The position numbers were made by a program, and so were the translations under genes. A DNA stretch of 64,000 nucleotides, from the NCBI RefSeq assembly GCF_036077095.1, contig NZ_CP107960.1, forward strand, positions 8,246,001-8,310,000. The letters run 5' to 3'. The notes below the pieces were generated by a model. The model made no database searches, had not been told where the DNA came from, and worked only from the letters and a program-made list of their open reading frames with translations. Each line of letters starts with the position of its first letter. Positions within the stretch are counted from its first letter, which is position 1. The DNA comes from Streptomyces sp. NBC_00376 (GTDB taxonomy: Bacteria; Actinomycetota; Actinomycetes; Streptomycetales; Streptomycetaceae). Below are positions 35,352 to 43,844 of the stretch, piece after piece.

Positions 35352-38164
35352 CCAGCACCCACGAGGGGACGTTCGAAGGACTGCGGGCTCAGCTGCAGGA
35401 GGCCGCGGCCACGTTCGCCGACGGACCCGACGCGCTGGAGGGCATCCTTCTCGGCATCGTCGACGACGTCGACCACGCGGTCCGTGAGCCGCTCGAGATC
35501 TTCCCCGTCTGCCATCACTCACCCGCCTCGGCGATCGCGATGGCCCGTCGCCTGCGGGAGAAGCGGCCCAAGGTGGTCTACCTCGAACTGTGCGAGGACA
35601 TGGCGCCACTGCTGACGGAGCTGCGCAACTGCAAGCTCCCGGTGGCGGTCCAGTCGTTCGCGACCGAGGTCGACGGCTTCCCGGTCGAGTGGTCCCCGCT
35701 CTCGGTGGTCGCACCGATCACCGAGGCCTCCGCCGAGTACCAGGCGATCGCCTACGCCCTGGACACACCGGGCGTGGAACTGGTCCTCGTCGACCGCTCC
35801 TCGGACCACGTCTTCCAGTGGGACGCACGTGCGACGGAGTCCGCCGAGCCGGCCGCCCCGGACACACCTCCCGCCGAGGAGGAAGCCGCACTGCACGGTG
35901 ACGCGGTCGGCGTGGAGATCGGAGACCTGCGACCGCGCTTCGCCGAACTGGAGGAGCACCTGCTGCACCACGGCAAGGTGCGGCACTGGTCGGAGTGGTG
36001 GCACCAGTACGTCGAGCTGCCGCTCGGCGACAGTGACCACGACACCTACCGCCAGGTCATGCTCCTGATCGGAAGCCTCTTCCGGCGACTGGCACCCGGC
36101 GACTCCCACCGGCTCCGGGTGGACGAGGACCGCGAACGCTACATGTGGACCAGGATGCGCGAACACCTGGCCGCGACCGGCACCGACCCCGCGGACTGCC
36201 TCTACGTGTGCGGCGCCTTCCACGCGGCCAGCCGCGTCGCCGAGTTCGGCGTCCACGGCACGGACACCTTCGAGATCAGCCCGCCCAGTGCCACCACGTG
36301 GCAGCACGGCCTGATTCCGTCCAGCCACGCGGCGATCGAGGCGCAGTTCGGCCTCGCCGCGGGATCGGTGTCGATCGCCGCGACCGTATGGGCGAAGAAC
36401 GTCCGGCGCACCCGCGTAGAGCCCTTCCGCCTGGCCGGACAGGCGGGCGCGAAGAAGTCGAGTGCCAAGGCCAAGAAGGCCGTGGCCGCGGCGGCGGTGG
36501 GGCCCGCGGAGGCGATCCCGCCCTCGGACAAGCTGACCGGATTCCTGCAGCGACCGCCCGCACTGGACCGGCTCGACGAGGCGGAACTGCTCGGCTGGTC
36601 GGTCGAGATCGTGCGCGCCGCGCGCCGCAACGGCTACCTCGCCTCCACCGCCGACGCCATCGCGGTGTTCGAGACGTCGATCCTGCTGGCCGGAATGCGC
36701 GACCGGGCCAAGCCCACCCCGTACGACTTCCAGGACGCGGCCGTCACCTGCATCGAGAAGGACACCGTGCCCGGCCGGCGCGATGTGCGGCGCCTCGTGG
36801 AGATCATGATGGGCGGCGACCGGGTCGGCCGGGTCGGCTACGAGGCGCTGCCGCCCCTGGCCCGCGACGTGCACGACCGGCTCGCGCCCCTGGGCCTGAA
36901 GCTCCAGCAGACCGGTGTGCAACGGGCACTGCTGGACATCGCCTCCCAGCCGGAACTGGAGCGCTGCTCCGACGCGTTGTGGATGCTGCGCCACCTGCTG
37001 CCGCAGGGCGCCGCCCGCCCGATCATGGGCGAACGGAAACTGGGGGAGCGGCCGATCCAGGAATCGTGGGACCTCGCGCTCGGCACCTACCAGCGTGCGC
37101 TCATCGAGCTCGGCTACGAGGGCGTCAGCATCGAGCAGGTACTGGAGCAGCGTCTGCGCCGCACGGCGTACGACCGGCGAGCCACCACCGCGACCGTCCT
37201 GGAAGCCGTCGAGGACGCGACGCTTTACCTGCGCAGCCGCCGCCTCGCCGACGAACTGGGCACACACGCCCTGGAGGTGCTCTCGGCCGAACGAAGCGTC
37301 GACGGCGCACCGGAGGTACTGCGCCGGGTGCGGCGGCTGCTGGCGTACTACCGCACCAGCGAACCGGTGCTGCCGTCCTGGATCGAATCCTTCGCCAAGA
37401 CGGGATACGCCCACTACTGCACCCTGCTGCCGACGGCGTTCACCGACGAAGACGCCACTGTCCGCCAGGTGGCCGCCACACTGGGCTTCCTGTTCAGCAT
37501 GGAGAGCCTGGCGCTGTCGCTGGGCTGCGACCGGACCCAGCTGGAACTGGCCGTGGTCCAGTCGCATCCCGAGGAGCCGTCGAAGACGGCACTGCTGTGG
37601 GCGGCCCGGGTGCAGCTCGGGCACCTCTCCCGCGCGGACCTGCGGGCGAAGTGCGACGAACTGCTGGGCAACCCCTTGGTGGTGCCCGCCTATCCGCGCT
37701 ATCTCAGCGGCTTCGTACAGGCCCTGGAGCCCGTCCCGGGCCTCACGGACTTCGTGGTGGAGGCAGTGTCGAACGCGTTCGCACGGCTGCCGGATCCGGT
37801 GCTTCTACCATGGCTGCCGACCCTGATCACCACTCTGCGATCCAGCGGCTCGGAGCTGGCTCCGCTGCTGATCCGTGAAGCCGGGCGGACCTTCCCCGGA
37901 CGGCTCGCAGCGCTGGACGCATGGGTGCCGCCGTGGCTGGCACAGCCGGAGCCCGAAGCCCTGCGTCCGGGAGTCGGCCCGGAAGGCCCCCACGGCTGCA
38001 CACTGCTTGCCGCGCACCCCGCGACGTGCGACGCGGTGGCGAGTCTGCTGGGCTGCGAAGGCACGTGGGAGACGGCGGAGACCGACCGCCCGGCAGGTGC
38101 GGCGCTGACCGGTCGCCATCCCGAGACGGCCGCCGCGCTGGAAGTGCTGCTGGCCGGAGCGTGA
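35348..38164 (+). CDS. DUF5682 family protein (TraB/EreA-ChaN-like N-terminus)
   Basis: A 938-residue protein, the last and largest of the operon. The N-terminal ~300 residues have the histidine-glutamate pattern of the TraB/ChaN/erythromycin-esterase-like superfamily: FPVCHHSPASAIAMARRLRE (~52), VVYLELCEDMAPLL (~76) and a later CGAFHAASRVAEFG (~287). The remaining ~600 residues are mostly helical and repeat-like and contain a Lys/Ala-rich linker (AKKSSAKAKKAVAAAA) near 375. Family members are predicted metal-dependent hydrolases but are uncharacterised; E. coli YehM is the likely relative. As effector candidate it would be governed by the MoxR-VWA pair. Confidence 0.88.
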   Translation: MTSTHEGTFEGLRAQLQEAAATFADGPDALEGILLGIVDDVDHAVREPLEIFPVCHHSPASAIAMARRLREKRPKVVYLELCEDMAPLLTELRNCKLPVAVQSFATEVDGFPVEWSPLSVVAPITEASAEYQAIAYALDTPGVELVLVDRSSDHVFQWDARATESAEPAAPDTPPAEEEAALHGDAVGVEIGDLRPRFAELEEHLLHHGKVRHWSEWWHQYVELPLGDSDHDTYRQVMLLIGSLFRRLAPGDSHRLRVDEDRERYMWTRMREHLAATGTDPADCLYVCGAFHAASRVAEFGVHGTDTFEISPPSATTWQHGLIPSSHAAIEAQFGLAAGSVSIAATVWAKNVRRTRVEPFRLAGQAGAKKSSAKAKKAVAAAAVGPAEAIPPSDKLTGFLQRPPALDRLDEAELLGWSVEIVRAARRNGYLASTADAIAVFETSILLAGMRDRAKPTPYDFQDAAVTCIEKDTVPGRRDVRRLVEIMMGGDRVGRVGYEALPPLARDVHDRLAPLGLKLQQTGVQRALLDIASQPELERCSDALWMLRHLLPQGAARPIMGERKLGERPIQESWDLALGTYQRALIELGYEGVSIEQVLEQRLRRTAYDRRATTATVLEAVEDATLYLRSRRLADELGTHALEVLSAERSVDGAPEVLRRVRRLLAYYRTSEPVLPSWIESFAKTGYAHYCTLLPTAFTDEDATVRQVAATLGFLFSMESLALSLGCDRTQLELAVVQSHPEEPSKTALLWAARVQLGHLSRADLRAKCDELLGNPLVVPAYPRYLSGFVQALEPVPGLTDFVVEAVSNAFARLPDPVLLPWLPTLITTLRSSGSELAPLLIREAGRTFPGRLAALDAWVPPWLAQPEPEALRPGVGPEGPHGCTLLAAHPATCDAVASLLGCEGTWETAETDRPAGAALTGRHPETAAALEVLLAGA

Positions 38165-38170
38165 CGCATA

Positions 38171-38207
38171 CGGCTGTGCTGCCCGGCCTTGCCGGGCAGC
38201 ACAGCCG
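38171..38207. terminator. Perfect 17-bp hairpin closing the MoxR operon
   Basis: CGGCTGTGCTGCCCGGC (38171-38187) and its exact complement (38191-38207) enclose a CTT loop. It lies 7 nt after the DUF5682 stop codon and 12 nt before the convergent GNAT stop codon, so it can serve both directions. Confidence 0.85.
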
Positions 38208-38218
38208 TGCGGTCGAGC

Positions 38219-38656
38219 CTATGGCCGCACGACAAACCGGTGGACCTGGGAATCGCGGGCCTTGAACCCCAGACGCTCGTACAGCCGATTCGCTGCCTGG
38301 CGGGACGGACGCGAGGTGAGATCGACCGTCCGGGCCCCGGCCACCTCGGCCAGGCGCAGTGCTTCCTCCGTCAGCGCCGCGCCCACTCCGTGACCCCGCG
38401 CCGCCCCGTCGACCACGACATCCTCGATGCGGCCCCGCAGGCCCGTCGGCAACGGAAACAGGATCAGAGTCAGCATGCCGACGACTCGGCCCTCGACCCT
38501 GGCCATCAGCAGGGTATTGGCGTCACTGCGCAACAAAGCGGCCACCGACTCCCGGTCGGGCACACCGGCAGTACTCGAAAGCTGCGGCAGCAGGCGAGCG
38601 ATCGCCTCCACCATTTCATCGGTCGCCCCACGGACGACCTCCACCTCGACGCTCAT
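38219..38656 (-). CDS. GNAT family N-acetyltransferase
   Basis: A 145-residue single-domain GNAT. The acetyl-CoA segment is RIEDVVVDGAARGHGVGAAL followed by TEEALRLAEVAGARTVDLTS, and the end has the common ANRLYERLGFKARD motif. The ATG at 38656 (MSVEVEVVRG) fits the usual length; the frame is open to 38719. It lies 59 nt downstream of a second, unrelated GNAT gene on the same strand. The substrate is unknown. Confidence 0.85.
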   Translation of the reverse strand: MSVEVEVVRGATDEMVEAIARLLPQLSSTAGVPDRESVAALLRSDANTLLMARVEGRVVGMLTLILFPLPTGLRGRIEDVVVDGAARGHGVGAALTEEALRLAEVAGARTVDLTSRPSRQAANRLYERLGFKARDSQVHRFVVRP

Positions 38657-38715
38657 TGTCGTGACCCTACCGACAAGTCCCGCGAACAGGGTGGGAGGGC
38701 GTCCGCGTCGTGTGG

Positions 38716-39231
38716 TCACGGACGCCAGTACAGCGACGGGTCGGGGTGGTTGGTGAAGCCGAGCTCACGATAGAGGGGCTCGCCCTTGGGGGAGGCGTAC
38801 AGATCGACCCGGGCGACATCCCTCTCCCGGAACCAGTCGAGCAGTCCCCGCATGACCGAGCGGCTGTGACCGAGCCGCCGGTACTCCGGGTCGGTGACCA
38901 CGCCGATCACCTGCCCGATCCGGCCGTTGCGCAGGTGCGGGCCGGGCAGTCGTTGCTCGATCGTGCCGATGCCACAGGCGGCGAGGCCACTCCCGCCGTC
39001 CACGACAAGGATGCGTACGGCGTCGGTACCGGAGGCGGCGTCCGCGGCCGCGGACAACTGCTCCTTGAGCACGACGGCCAGGGCTTGCAGCCAGTCGTCG
39101 CCTCCCGACGCGGGGTCGAAGAAATCGCCGCCGAGGTCGTCGAACAGCATCGCCCGCAGGCGTACGAGTTCCGCGATGTCGCCCTCCACCGCCTGCCGTA
39201 CGGCGGTGTGGTTCTCAGTGCGTTGTCTCAT
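38716..39231 (-). CDS. GNAT family N-acetyltransferase
   Basis: A 171-residue GNAT with VIGVVTDPEYRRLGHSRSVM as the acetyl-CoA loop (R-x-x-G-x-S variant) and EPLYRELGFTNHPDPSLYW at the C-terminus. The N-terminus begins MRQRTENHTAVRQ. Neither ATG 39231 nor GTG 39240 has a ribosome site; with only 26 nt to the divergent gene, the transcript may be leaderless. It is probably co-transcribed with the GNAT gene downstream. Confidence 0.82.
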   Translation of the reverse strand: MRQRTENHTAVRQAVEGDIAELVRLRAMLFDDLGGDFFDPASGGDDWLQALAVVLKEQLSAAADAASGTDAVRILVVDGGSGLAACGIGTIEQRLPGPHLRNGRIGQVIGVVTDPEYRRLGHSRSVMRGLLDWFRERDVARVDLYASPKGEPLYRELGFTNHPDPSLYWRP

Positions 39232-39257
39232 GCCGACCACACTGATGTAATGGTCTT

Positions 39258-39779
39258 ATGCACCTCAACCCTTACGGCGAGGATGTCGTGAAGCTGGCCG
39301 CGGATCTGGCCAACCGGCGCCCCGCGAGCGCCGAGGAGCTCGCGGACCGCTGCCGCGCCGCCGGCCTGGTGGTGGAGCTTCCGGTCACGCCGAAGGATCT
39401 CGACCGCACCCATGAAGTGCTGGACGCCTGGGAGAAGGTCGTCGATGCCGAAGAGGAGCACGAGCGCGCCGAGTTGCTCAACCGGATGCTGGCGGCGGCC
39501 GCCGCCTACCCGAGGCTGACCGACCACGCCGAGGACGGCTGGCACCTGCACTACCGGGACGACCGGCAGATGCTCGGCCCGTTGCTGTTCTCACTGCTCT
39601 CCGTCGGCACCGCGCTGCACCTGGCGGGGCGGGGCATGCGGCGGCTGCGGCGGTGCGCCGTCACCGAGTGCGCCGTGGTCTTCGCCGACACCTCCCGCAC
39701 CGGGCGGCAGCGCTACTGCTCGCGGCGGTGTGCCAACCGCGACGCGGTACGCCGGCACCGCGCGCGGACCGCACCCTGA
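39258..39779 (+). CDS. CGNR-type zinc-finger regulator
   Basis: A 173-residue protein of the ABATE/CGNR family. The N-terminal ~125 residues form the putative stress-sensing domain (LAADLANRRPASAEELAD). The C-terminus is a zinc finger, CAVTECAVVFADTSRTGRQR followed by YCSRRCANRDAVRRHR, with four Cys; the signature tetrad reads CANR instead of CGNR. Such proteins are predicted transcription regulators. There is no ribosome site before ATG 39258, and only 26 nt separate it from the divergent GNAT gene, so the promoters must overlap. Confidence 0.82.
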   Translation: MHLNPYGEDVVKLAADLANRRPASAEELADRCRAAGLVVELPVTPKDLDRTHEVLDAWEKVVDAEEEHERAELLNRMLAAAAAYPRLTDHAEDGWHLHYRDDRQMLGPLLFSLLSVGTALHLAGRGMRRLRRCAVTECAVVFADTSRTGRQRYCSRRCANRDAVRRHRARTAP

Positions 39780-39882
39780 CCCGAAGGACGGCCCCTGGTC
39801 GCCACCGACCCCGACGCAGGCTGGTCAACCCGCGCCGAAAAGCAGTGGTCCAAGCCGATCGGCGCCTGGACACTGACTGCTC

Positions 39883-40692
39883 ATGCCTATCAAACCTCCC
39901 TCCGGCCCGATGTGTACCCGTGATTCGCTCGCCTCCGACTTCCGCGCAATGGGCCTGCGCGCCGGTGAGGTCCTCCTCGTGCATTCCTCGCTCAGCTCGC
40001 TCGGCTGGGTCTGCGGCGGTCCCGGCACCGTCGTCATGGCGCTGCTCGACGCTCTCGGCGACAGCGGGACCCTGGTGGTGCCAACCCACTCCGGCGACAA
40101 TTCGGATCCGGCGTACTGGCAGAACCCGCCCGTGCCCGAGGCTTGGTGGGCGGACATCCGCGCCTCGATGCCGGCCTTCGACGCCCGGACCACTCCCACC
40201 CTCGGCGTCGGCATCATCCCGGAGACCGTGCGCAGCTGGCCGGGCGCCCTCCGCAGTTGTCATCCGCAGACCTCCTTCGCGGCCGTGGGCCCACGCGCAC
40301 CAGCGATCGTGGATGCCCACGCGCTCGACTGCCGGCTCGGCGAGCACAGCCCCCTCGCCCGGCTGGAAGAAGCCGGGGCGCGGGTTCTTCTCCTGGGTGC
40401 GGGCTTCGATTCCTGCACGGCGTTCCACCTCGCCGAGTACCGCGTCCCTTCGCCGCGGGTGGACAACTCCTTCGCCGTCATGACTCCGCAGGGTCGTGCA
40501 TGGGCAACGGTGCGTGACACCTCGTTCACTTCGGACCGCTTCGATGAACTGGGTGCGGCCTTCGAGAAGGAACGCCCGGTGGTAAGGGGCACGGTGGGCG
40601 GTGCGGAGGCCCGGTTGTTCGGCCTGGCCGAGGCCGTCGCGTACGCCGAGGGCTGGCTGCCCGAGCACCGTCCGCGCCCGTCCGCGGAGTGA
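39883..40692 (+). CDS. Aminoglycoside 3-N-acetyltransferase-like (AAC(3) family)
   Basis: A 269-residue member of the AAC(3)/antibiotic NAT family. Signatures are LLVHSSLSSLGWVCGGPGTV, LVVPTHSGDNSDPAYWQNPP and the active-site region HPQTSFAAVGPRAPAIV. Related enzymes acetylate the 3-amino group of 2-deoxystreptamine antibiotics; some Streptomyces members act on other amines, so resistance is likely but not certain. ATG 39883 is used; ATG 39910 is possible. No aminoglycoside biosynthetic core is visible in the window. Confidence 0.88.
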   Translation: MPIKPPSGPMCTRDSLASDFRAMGLRAGEVLLVHSSLSSLGWVCGGPGTVVMALLDALGDSGTLVVPTHSGDNSDPAYWQNPPVPEAWWADIRASMPAFDARTTPTLGVGIIPETVRSWPGALRSCHPQTSFAAVGPRAPAIVDAHALDCRLGEHSPLARLEEAGARVLLLGAGFDSCTAFHLAEYRVPSPRVDNSFAVMTPQGRAWATVRDTSFTSDRFDELGAAFEKERPVVRGTVGGAEARLFGLAEAVAYAEGWLPEHRPRPSAE

Positions 40693-41026
40693 TCGGATCC
40701 ACGCCGACCGCCGGTCGGCGCCGGGCTCCCGCACCGGCAGGCGGTGCGGGATCGGGCGCGGGAGCGGGAGCGCTGAGGTGCGGTGGAGCGGTCTGAGGTA
40801 CACCGTTAGATCACGAACTCGGCCTGCCGACCGCCAGCACGTCCGTCACCGACCGGCCAACACCGTACGACGTTCGGTGACGAAGGCAGCGCCGAGCCAT
40901 TGGTATGGGAGGCGATCGATCGCGGAACCCACGGCGAGGCCAGGCCGATGTGGACGAGTTGTTCACACGGATCGAGGCGCGGCCCGTGGGACAGCAGCAG
41001 CGACGAGAGACCCGAAGGAGCATCGA
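40693..41026. other. 334-nt intergenic region
   Basis: Apart from the tandem hairpins at its left end, I see no gene, repeat or operator in it. Confidence 0.4.
40703..40751 (+). terminator. Tandem hairpins after the AAC(3)-like gene
   Basis: Two perfect hairpins follow the stop codon: GCCGACC/GGTCGGC (40703-40719, 3-nt loop) and TCCCGCACC/GGTGCGGGA (40727-40751, 7-nt loop). Tandem GC-rich stems without a T-run are typical Streptomyces terminators. Confidence 0.6.
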
Positions 41027-41803
41027 ATGCCGGCCCTCGGAAGGATCAGGCACGTAAACGGCGCTCCCTGCTGGGTCAGCCTGATGATTCACGATCTGCA
41101 CGCGACCCAGGCCTTCTACGCCGACGTCATGGGCTGGGAATTCGTGGCCAGCAGCCTCGGCAGCAACTTCTCCGTGGCCATGGCGCACAGCCGCCCCGTG
41201 GCCGGGATCGGATGCTGCGGCCCCGCCGCCAGTCCGCCCGCCGTCTGGACCCCGTACTTCGCCGTGGACGACGTGGGCGAGGCCGCGGACCGGGTCAGGG
41301 AGCGCGGCGCCACACTCGCCGTCGGGCCGGTGAAACTGGCCGATGGCCGCGCGGCGATCGCCGCCGACCGGGACGGGGCCGTCTTCGGCCTGTGGGAGGG
41401 CACCGCCCTTGCCTGGTCGGTGGGGCAGGGCAGCGCTCCCGCGCGGCTGGACCTGCAGACTCGCCATGCCTTCGAGGCGGCGATCTTTTACGCGGGGATC
41501 TTCGACTGGGCCGAACCGCCCGGTGGCTGCACGGTCGAGTACGCGCAGGACCACGTTCTCGTCAAGCTCGAAGGGCGAACCGTTGCCACCCTTCGTGGCG
41601 GAGGCATCGAAGCCGCTGCGGATCCCCGGATCCGGCCCCGTTGGATCGTCGACTTCCGCGTCGAGGACAGCGCACGCGCCGCAGCCGCCGCCGTCGATGC
41701 CGGCGGTGAGTCGTCATTGGTTCCCGCACTCGACGACCCGTCGAAGGACGCCTTCGTCATCCGAGACCCGGACGGCGCGCTCTTCACCGTATCCGGCCCA
41801 TGA
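41027..41803 (+). CDS. VOC family (glyoxalase/bleomycin-resistance fold) protein
   Basis: A 258-residue protein of two tandem VOC modules. The first is CWVSLMIHDLHATQAFYADV, ending VFGLWEG; the second is HAFEAAIFYAGIFDWAEPPG, ending DPDGALFTVSGP. Two-module proteins of this type are common in Streptomyces as hydroxylase- or CFP32-like proteins of unknown role; metal-ligand histidines are only partly kept. A GAAGGAG site lies 6 nt before the ATG. It stands alone on the + strand. Confidence 0.85.
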   Translation: MPALGRIRHVNGAPCWVSLMIHDLHATQAFYADVMGWEFVASSLGSNFSVAMAHSRPVAGIGCCGPAASPPAVWTPYFAVDDVGEAADRVRERGATLAVGPVKLADGRAAIAADRDGAVFGLWEGTALAWSVGQGSAPARLDLQTRHAFEAAIFYAGIFDWAEPPGGCTVEYAQDHVLVKLEGRTVATLRGGGIEAAADPRIRPRWIVDFRVEDSARAAAAAVDAGGESSLVPALDDPSKDAFVIRDPDGALFTVSGP

Positions 41804-42154
41804 CAGCAGCTCCGGCACCCACCATGCACAGCTTCGGTCCGTCCACCGAGGCATCCATCCGTTGAACTGCGGGCCGGTGGGCCCGAATTCCCTTGCCGGG
41901 TCACCGGCCCCCGCCTATGGTTCACTCCATGGGAACTCTGTGACAGATGAGGATGCGCGGCGTTGAGCTGGACTCCGTCGCCGCATCCAGCAGCGTGCTG
42001 CTGACACACCACCGCACCGGTTTCGACCGCACCGTCTCCGAGCGCTGCGGCGGCCTGTGTGCCGGTCTCTTTCGGTTGTGCCGCATTCTCCGGCCGTACC
42101 GCTCAGCGCGCTCACGCATTCACCCGTCCTCATCTGGAAACAGGAGATACACGC
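41804..42154. other. 351-nt region with promoter and long leader of the ABC-F gene
   Basis: It contains a promoter candidate at 41893-41921, a four-codon open frame at 41929-41943 and a 78-codon open frame from 41947 that runs into the ABC-F gene. The left ~90 nt show nothing. Confidence 0.45.
41893..41921 (+). promoter_or_regulatory. Promoter candidate for the ABC-F leader
   Basis: TTGCCG (41893-41898), a 17-nt spacer and TATGGT (41916-41921) match housekeeping sigma boxes at 4 of 6 positions each. Transcription would start near 41928, leaving a ~226-nt leader. Confidence 0.5.
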
Positions 42155-42183
42155 GTGTCGATTGCGCAATTCGCCCTCCATGA
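41947..42183 (+). other. Possible leader ORF or attenuator upstream of the ABC-F gene
   Basis: A 78-codon frame starting MRMRGVELDSVAASSS overlaps the ABC-F start by 29 nt. Within it, GAGCGC near 42039 can pair with GCGCTC near 42113 and flanking GC-rich blocks, giving a long stem. ABC-F resistance genes are often controlled by ribosome stalling in such leaders. There is no clear ribosome site for the frame, so the peptide may not be made. Confidence 0.3.
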
Positions 42184-43810
42184 CATCACCAAGCGCTACC
42201 ACGACTGCATCGTGCTCGACCGGGTCGGCTTCAGCATCAAGCCGGGCGAGAAGGTCGGTGTGATCGGCGACAACGGATCCGGCAAGTCCACACTGCTCAA
42301 GGTCCTCGCCGGCCGTGAGCAGCCCGACAACGGCATGCTCACCGTGGTCGCTCCCGGCGGCATCGGCTACCTGGCGCAGACTCTGGAGCTGCCGCTCGAC
42401 GCCACCGTCCAGGACGCCGTCGACCTGGCCCTGTCCGACCTGCGCGAGCTCGAAGCGGCGATGCGCCGGACGGAGGCGGAACTGGCCGAGCACGACGCGG
42501 ACGCCCCCGAATCGGAGCTGTCCGCCATCCTCCAGCGCTACGCCGTCCTCATCGAGCGGTACCAGGCGCGTGGCGGCTACGAGGCCGACGTACGGGTGGA
42601 GGTCGCGCTGCACGGCCTCGGACTGCCGGGCCTGGACCGCGACCGCAGGCTCAGGACCCTCTCCGGCGGCGAGCGCTCCCGGCTGGCACTCGCGGCGACC
42701 CTGGCCTCGGCACCGGAACTGCTGCTGCTCGACGAGCCGACCAACGACCTCGACGACGGGGCGATGGAATGGCTGGAGGACCACTTGCGGGGCCACCGCG
42801 GCACGGTGATCGCGGTCACCCACGACCGGGTGTTCCTCGACCGGCTCACCACCACGATCCTGGAGGTCGGCTCCGGCCGCGTGACCCGCTACGGCGACGG
42901 CTACGAGGGGTATCTGGCGGCCAAGGCCGTGGAACGTGCGCGGCGGCTGCGGGAGTACGAGGAGTGGCGCGCCGAACTCGACCGGAACCAGGGGCTGATC
43001 GCCTCCAACGTGGCGCGGATGGACAACATCCCGCGCAAGATGGCCCTCTCCTCGTTCGGCCACGGTGCGTACCGCAGGCGCGGACGGGACCATGGCGCGA
43101 TGGCGCGGATCCGCAACGCCAAGCAACGCGTGGCCCAGCTGACCGAGAGCCCGGTCCACGCCCCCGCGGACCCGCTTTCCTTCGCGGCCCGCATCGAATC
43201 CGTGGGCCCGGAGGCGGCGGAGGAGGCGGTGGCCGAACTCACCGAGGTGAGAGTCGCGGACCGGCTGTCCGTCGGCTTCCTGCGGATCCGGCCGGGCGAG
43301 CGGCTGATGATCACCGGTCCCAACGGTGCGGGCAAGTCCACCTTGCTGCGGGTGCTTTCCGAGGAGTTGGCACCGGACAGCGGCTCGGTGCGCGTCGGTT
43401 GCCGGGTCGGGCACCTGCGGCAGGACGAGACACCCTGGCCGCCGGAACTGACCGTGCTGCGGGCCTTCGCCCACGGCCGGGGCGGCTACTTGGCGGACCA
43501 CGCCGAAAAGCTGCTCTCCCTGGGCCTGTTCGGCCCGTCCGACCTACGGCGACGGGTGAAGGACCTGTCGTACGGACAGCGGCGCCGGATCGAGATCGCG
43601 CGGCTGGTCAGTGAGCCGATGGACCTGCTGTTGCTGGACGAGCCCACCAACCACCTCACCCCGGTGCTGGTCGAGGAGCTGGAGCAGGCGCTGGTGGACT
43701 TCCGGGGTGCCGTGGTCGTCGTCACCCACGACCGCCGGATGCGTTCCCGGTTCACCGGCGCCCGGCTCACCATGGACCGCGGGCACATCGCGGATTCCGG
43801 GGCGGCCTGA
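42155..43810 (+). CDS. ABC-F family ATPase (antibiotic resistance type)
   Basis: A 551-residue soluble protein with two ABC cassettes and no membrane part. Cassette 1 has GDNGSGKSTLL, LSGGERSRLALA and LLLLDEPTNDLD; cassette 2 has GPNGAGKSTLL, LSYGQRRRIEIA (a variant signature) and LLLLDEPTNHLT. The ~75-residue basic linker between them (RRLREYEEWRAELDRN, RMDNIPRKMALSSFGHGAYR) is the interdomain arm that reaches the ribosomal peptidyl-transferase centre. Actinobacterial relatives (TlrC, OleB, VarM, LmrC types) protect ribosomes from macrolides, lincosamides or streptogramins. GTG 42155 has an AGGAG site 8 nt upstream. Confidence 0.92.
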   Translation: MSIAQFALHDITKRYHDCIVLDRVGFSIKPGEKVGVIGDNGSGKSTLLKVLAGREQPDNGMLTVVAPGGIGYLAQTLELPLDATVQDAVDLALSDLRELEAAMRRTEAELAEHDADAPESELSAILQRYAVLIERYQARGGYEADVRVEVALHGLGLPGLDRDRRLRTLSGGERSRLALAATLASAPELLLLDEPTNDLDDGAMEWLEDHLRGHRGTVIAVTHDRVFLDRLTTTILEVGSGRVTRYGDGYEGYLAAKAVERARRLREYEEWRAELDRNQGLIASNVARMDNIPRKMALSSFGHGAYRRRGRDHGAMARIRNAKQRVAQLTESPVHAPADPLSFAARIESVGPEAAEEAVAELTEVRVADRLSVGFLRIRPGERLMITGPNGAGKSTLLRVLSEELAPDSGSVRVGCRVGHLRQDETPWPPELTVLRAFAHGRGGYLADHAEKLLSLGLFGPSDLRRRVKDLSYGQRRRIEIARLVSEPMDLLLLDEPTNHLTPVLVEELEQALVDFRGAVVVVTHDRRMRSRFTGARLTMDRGHIADSGAA

Positions 43811-43844
43811 GCCACCTTCACCAGGGGGCCCCGGACCCCGCGTC

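Noticed and set aside
14250..40692. An aminoglycoside biosynthetic cluster, suggested by the amidinotransferase, GHMP kinase and AAC(3)-like genes
   Set aside because: No 2-deoxy-scyllo-inosose synthase, inositol dehydrogenase, or aminocyclitol aminotransferase is visible, and the AAC(3) gene is separated from the rest by the MoxR operon.
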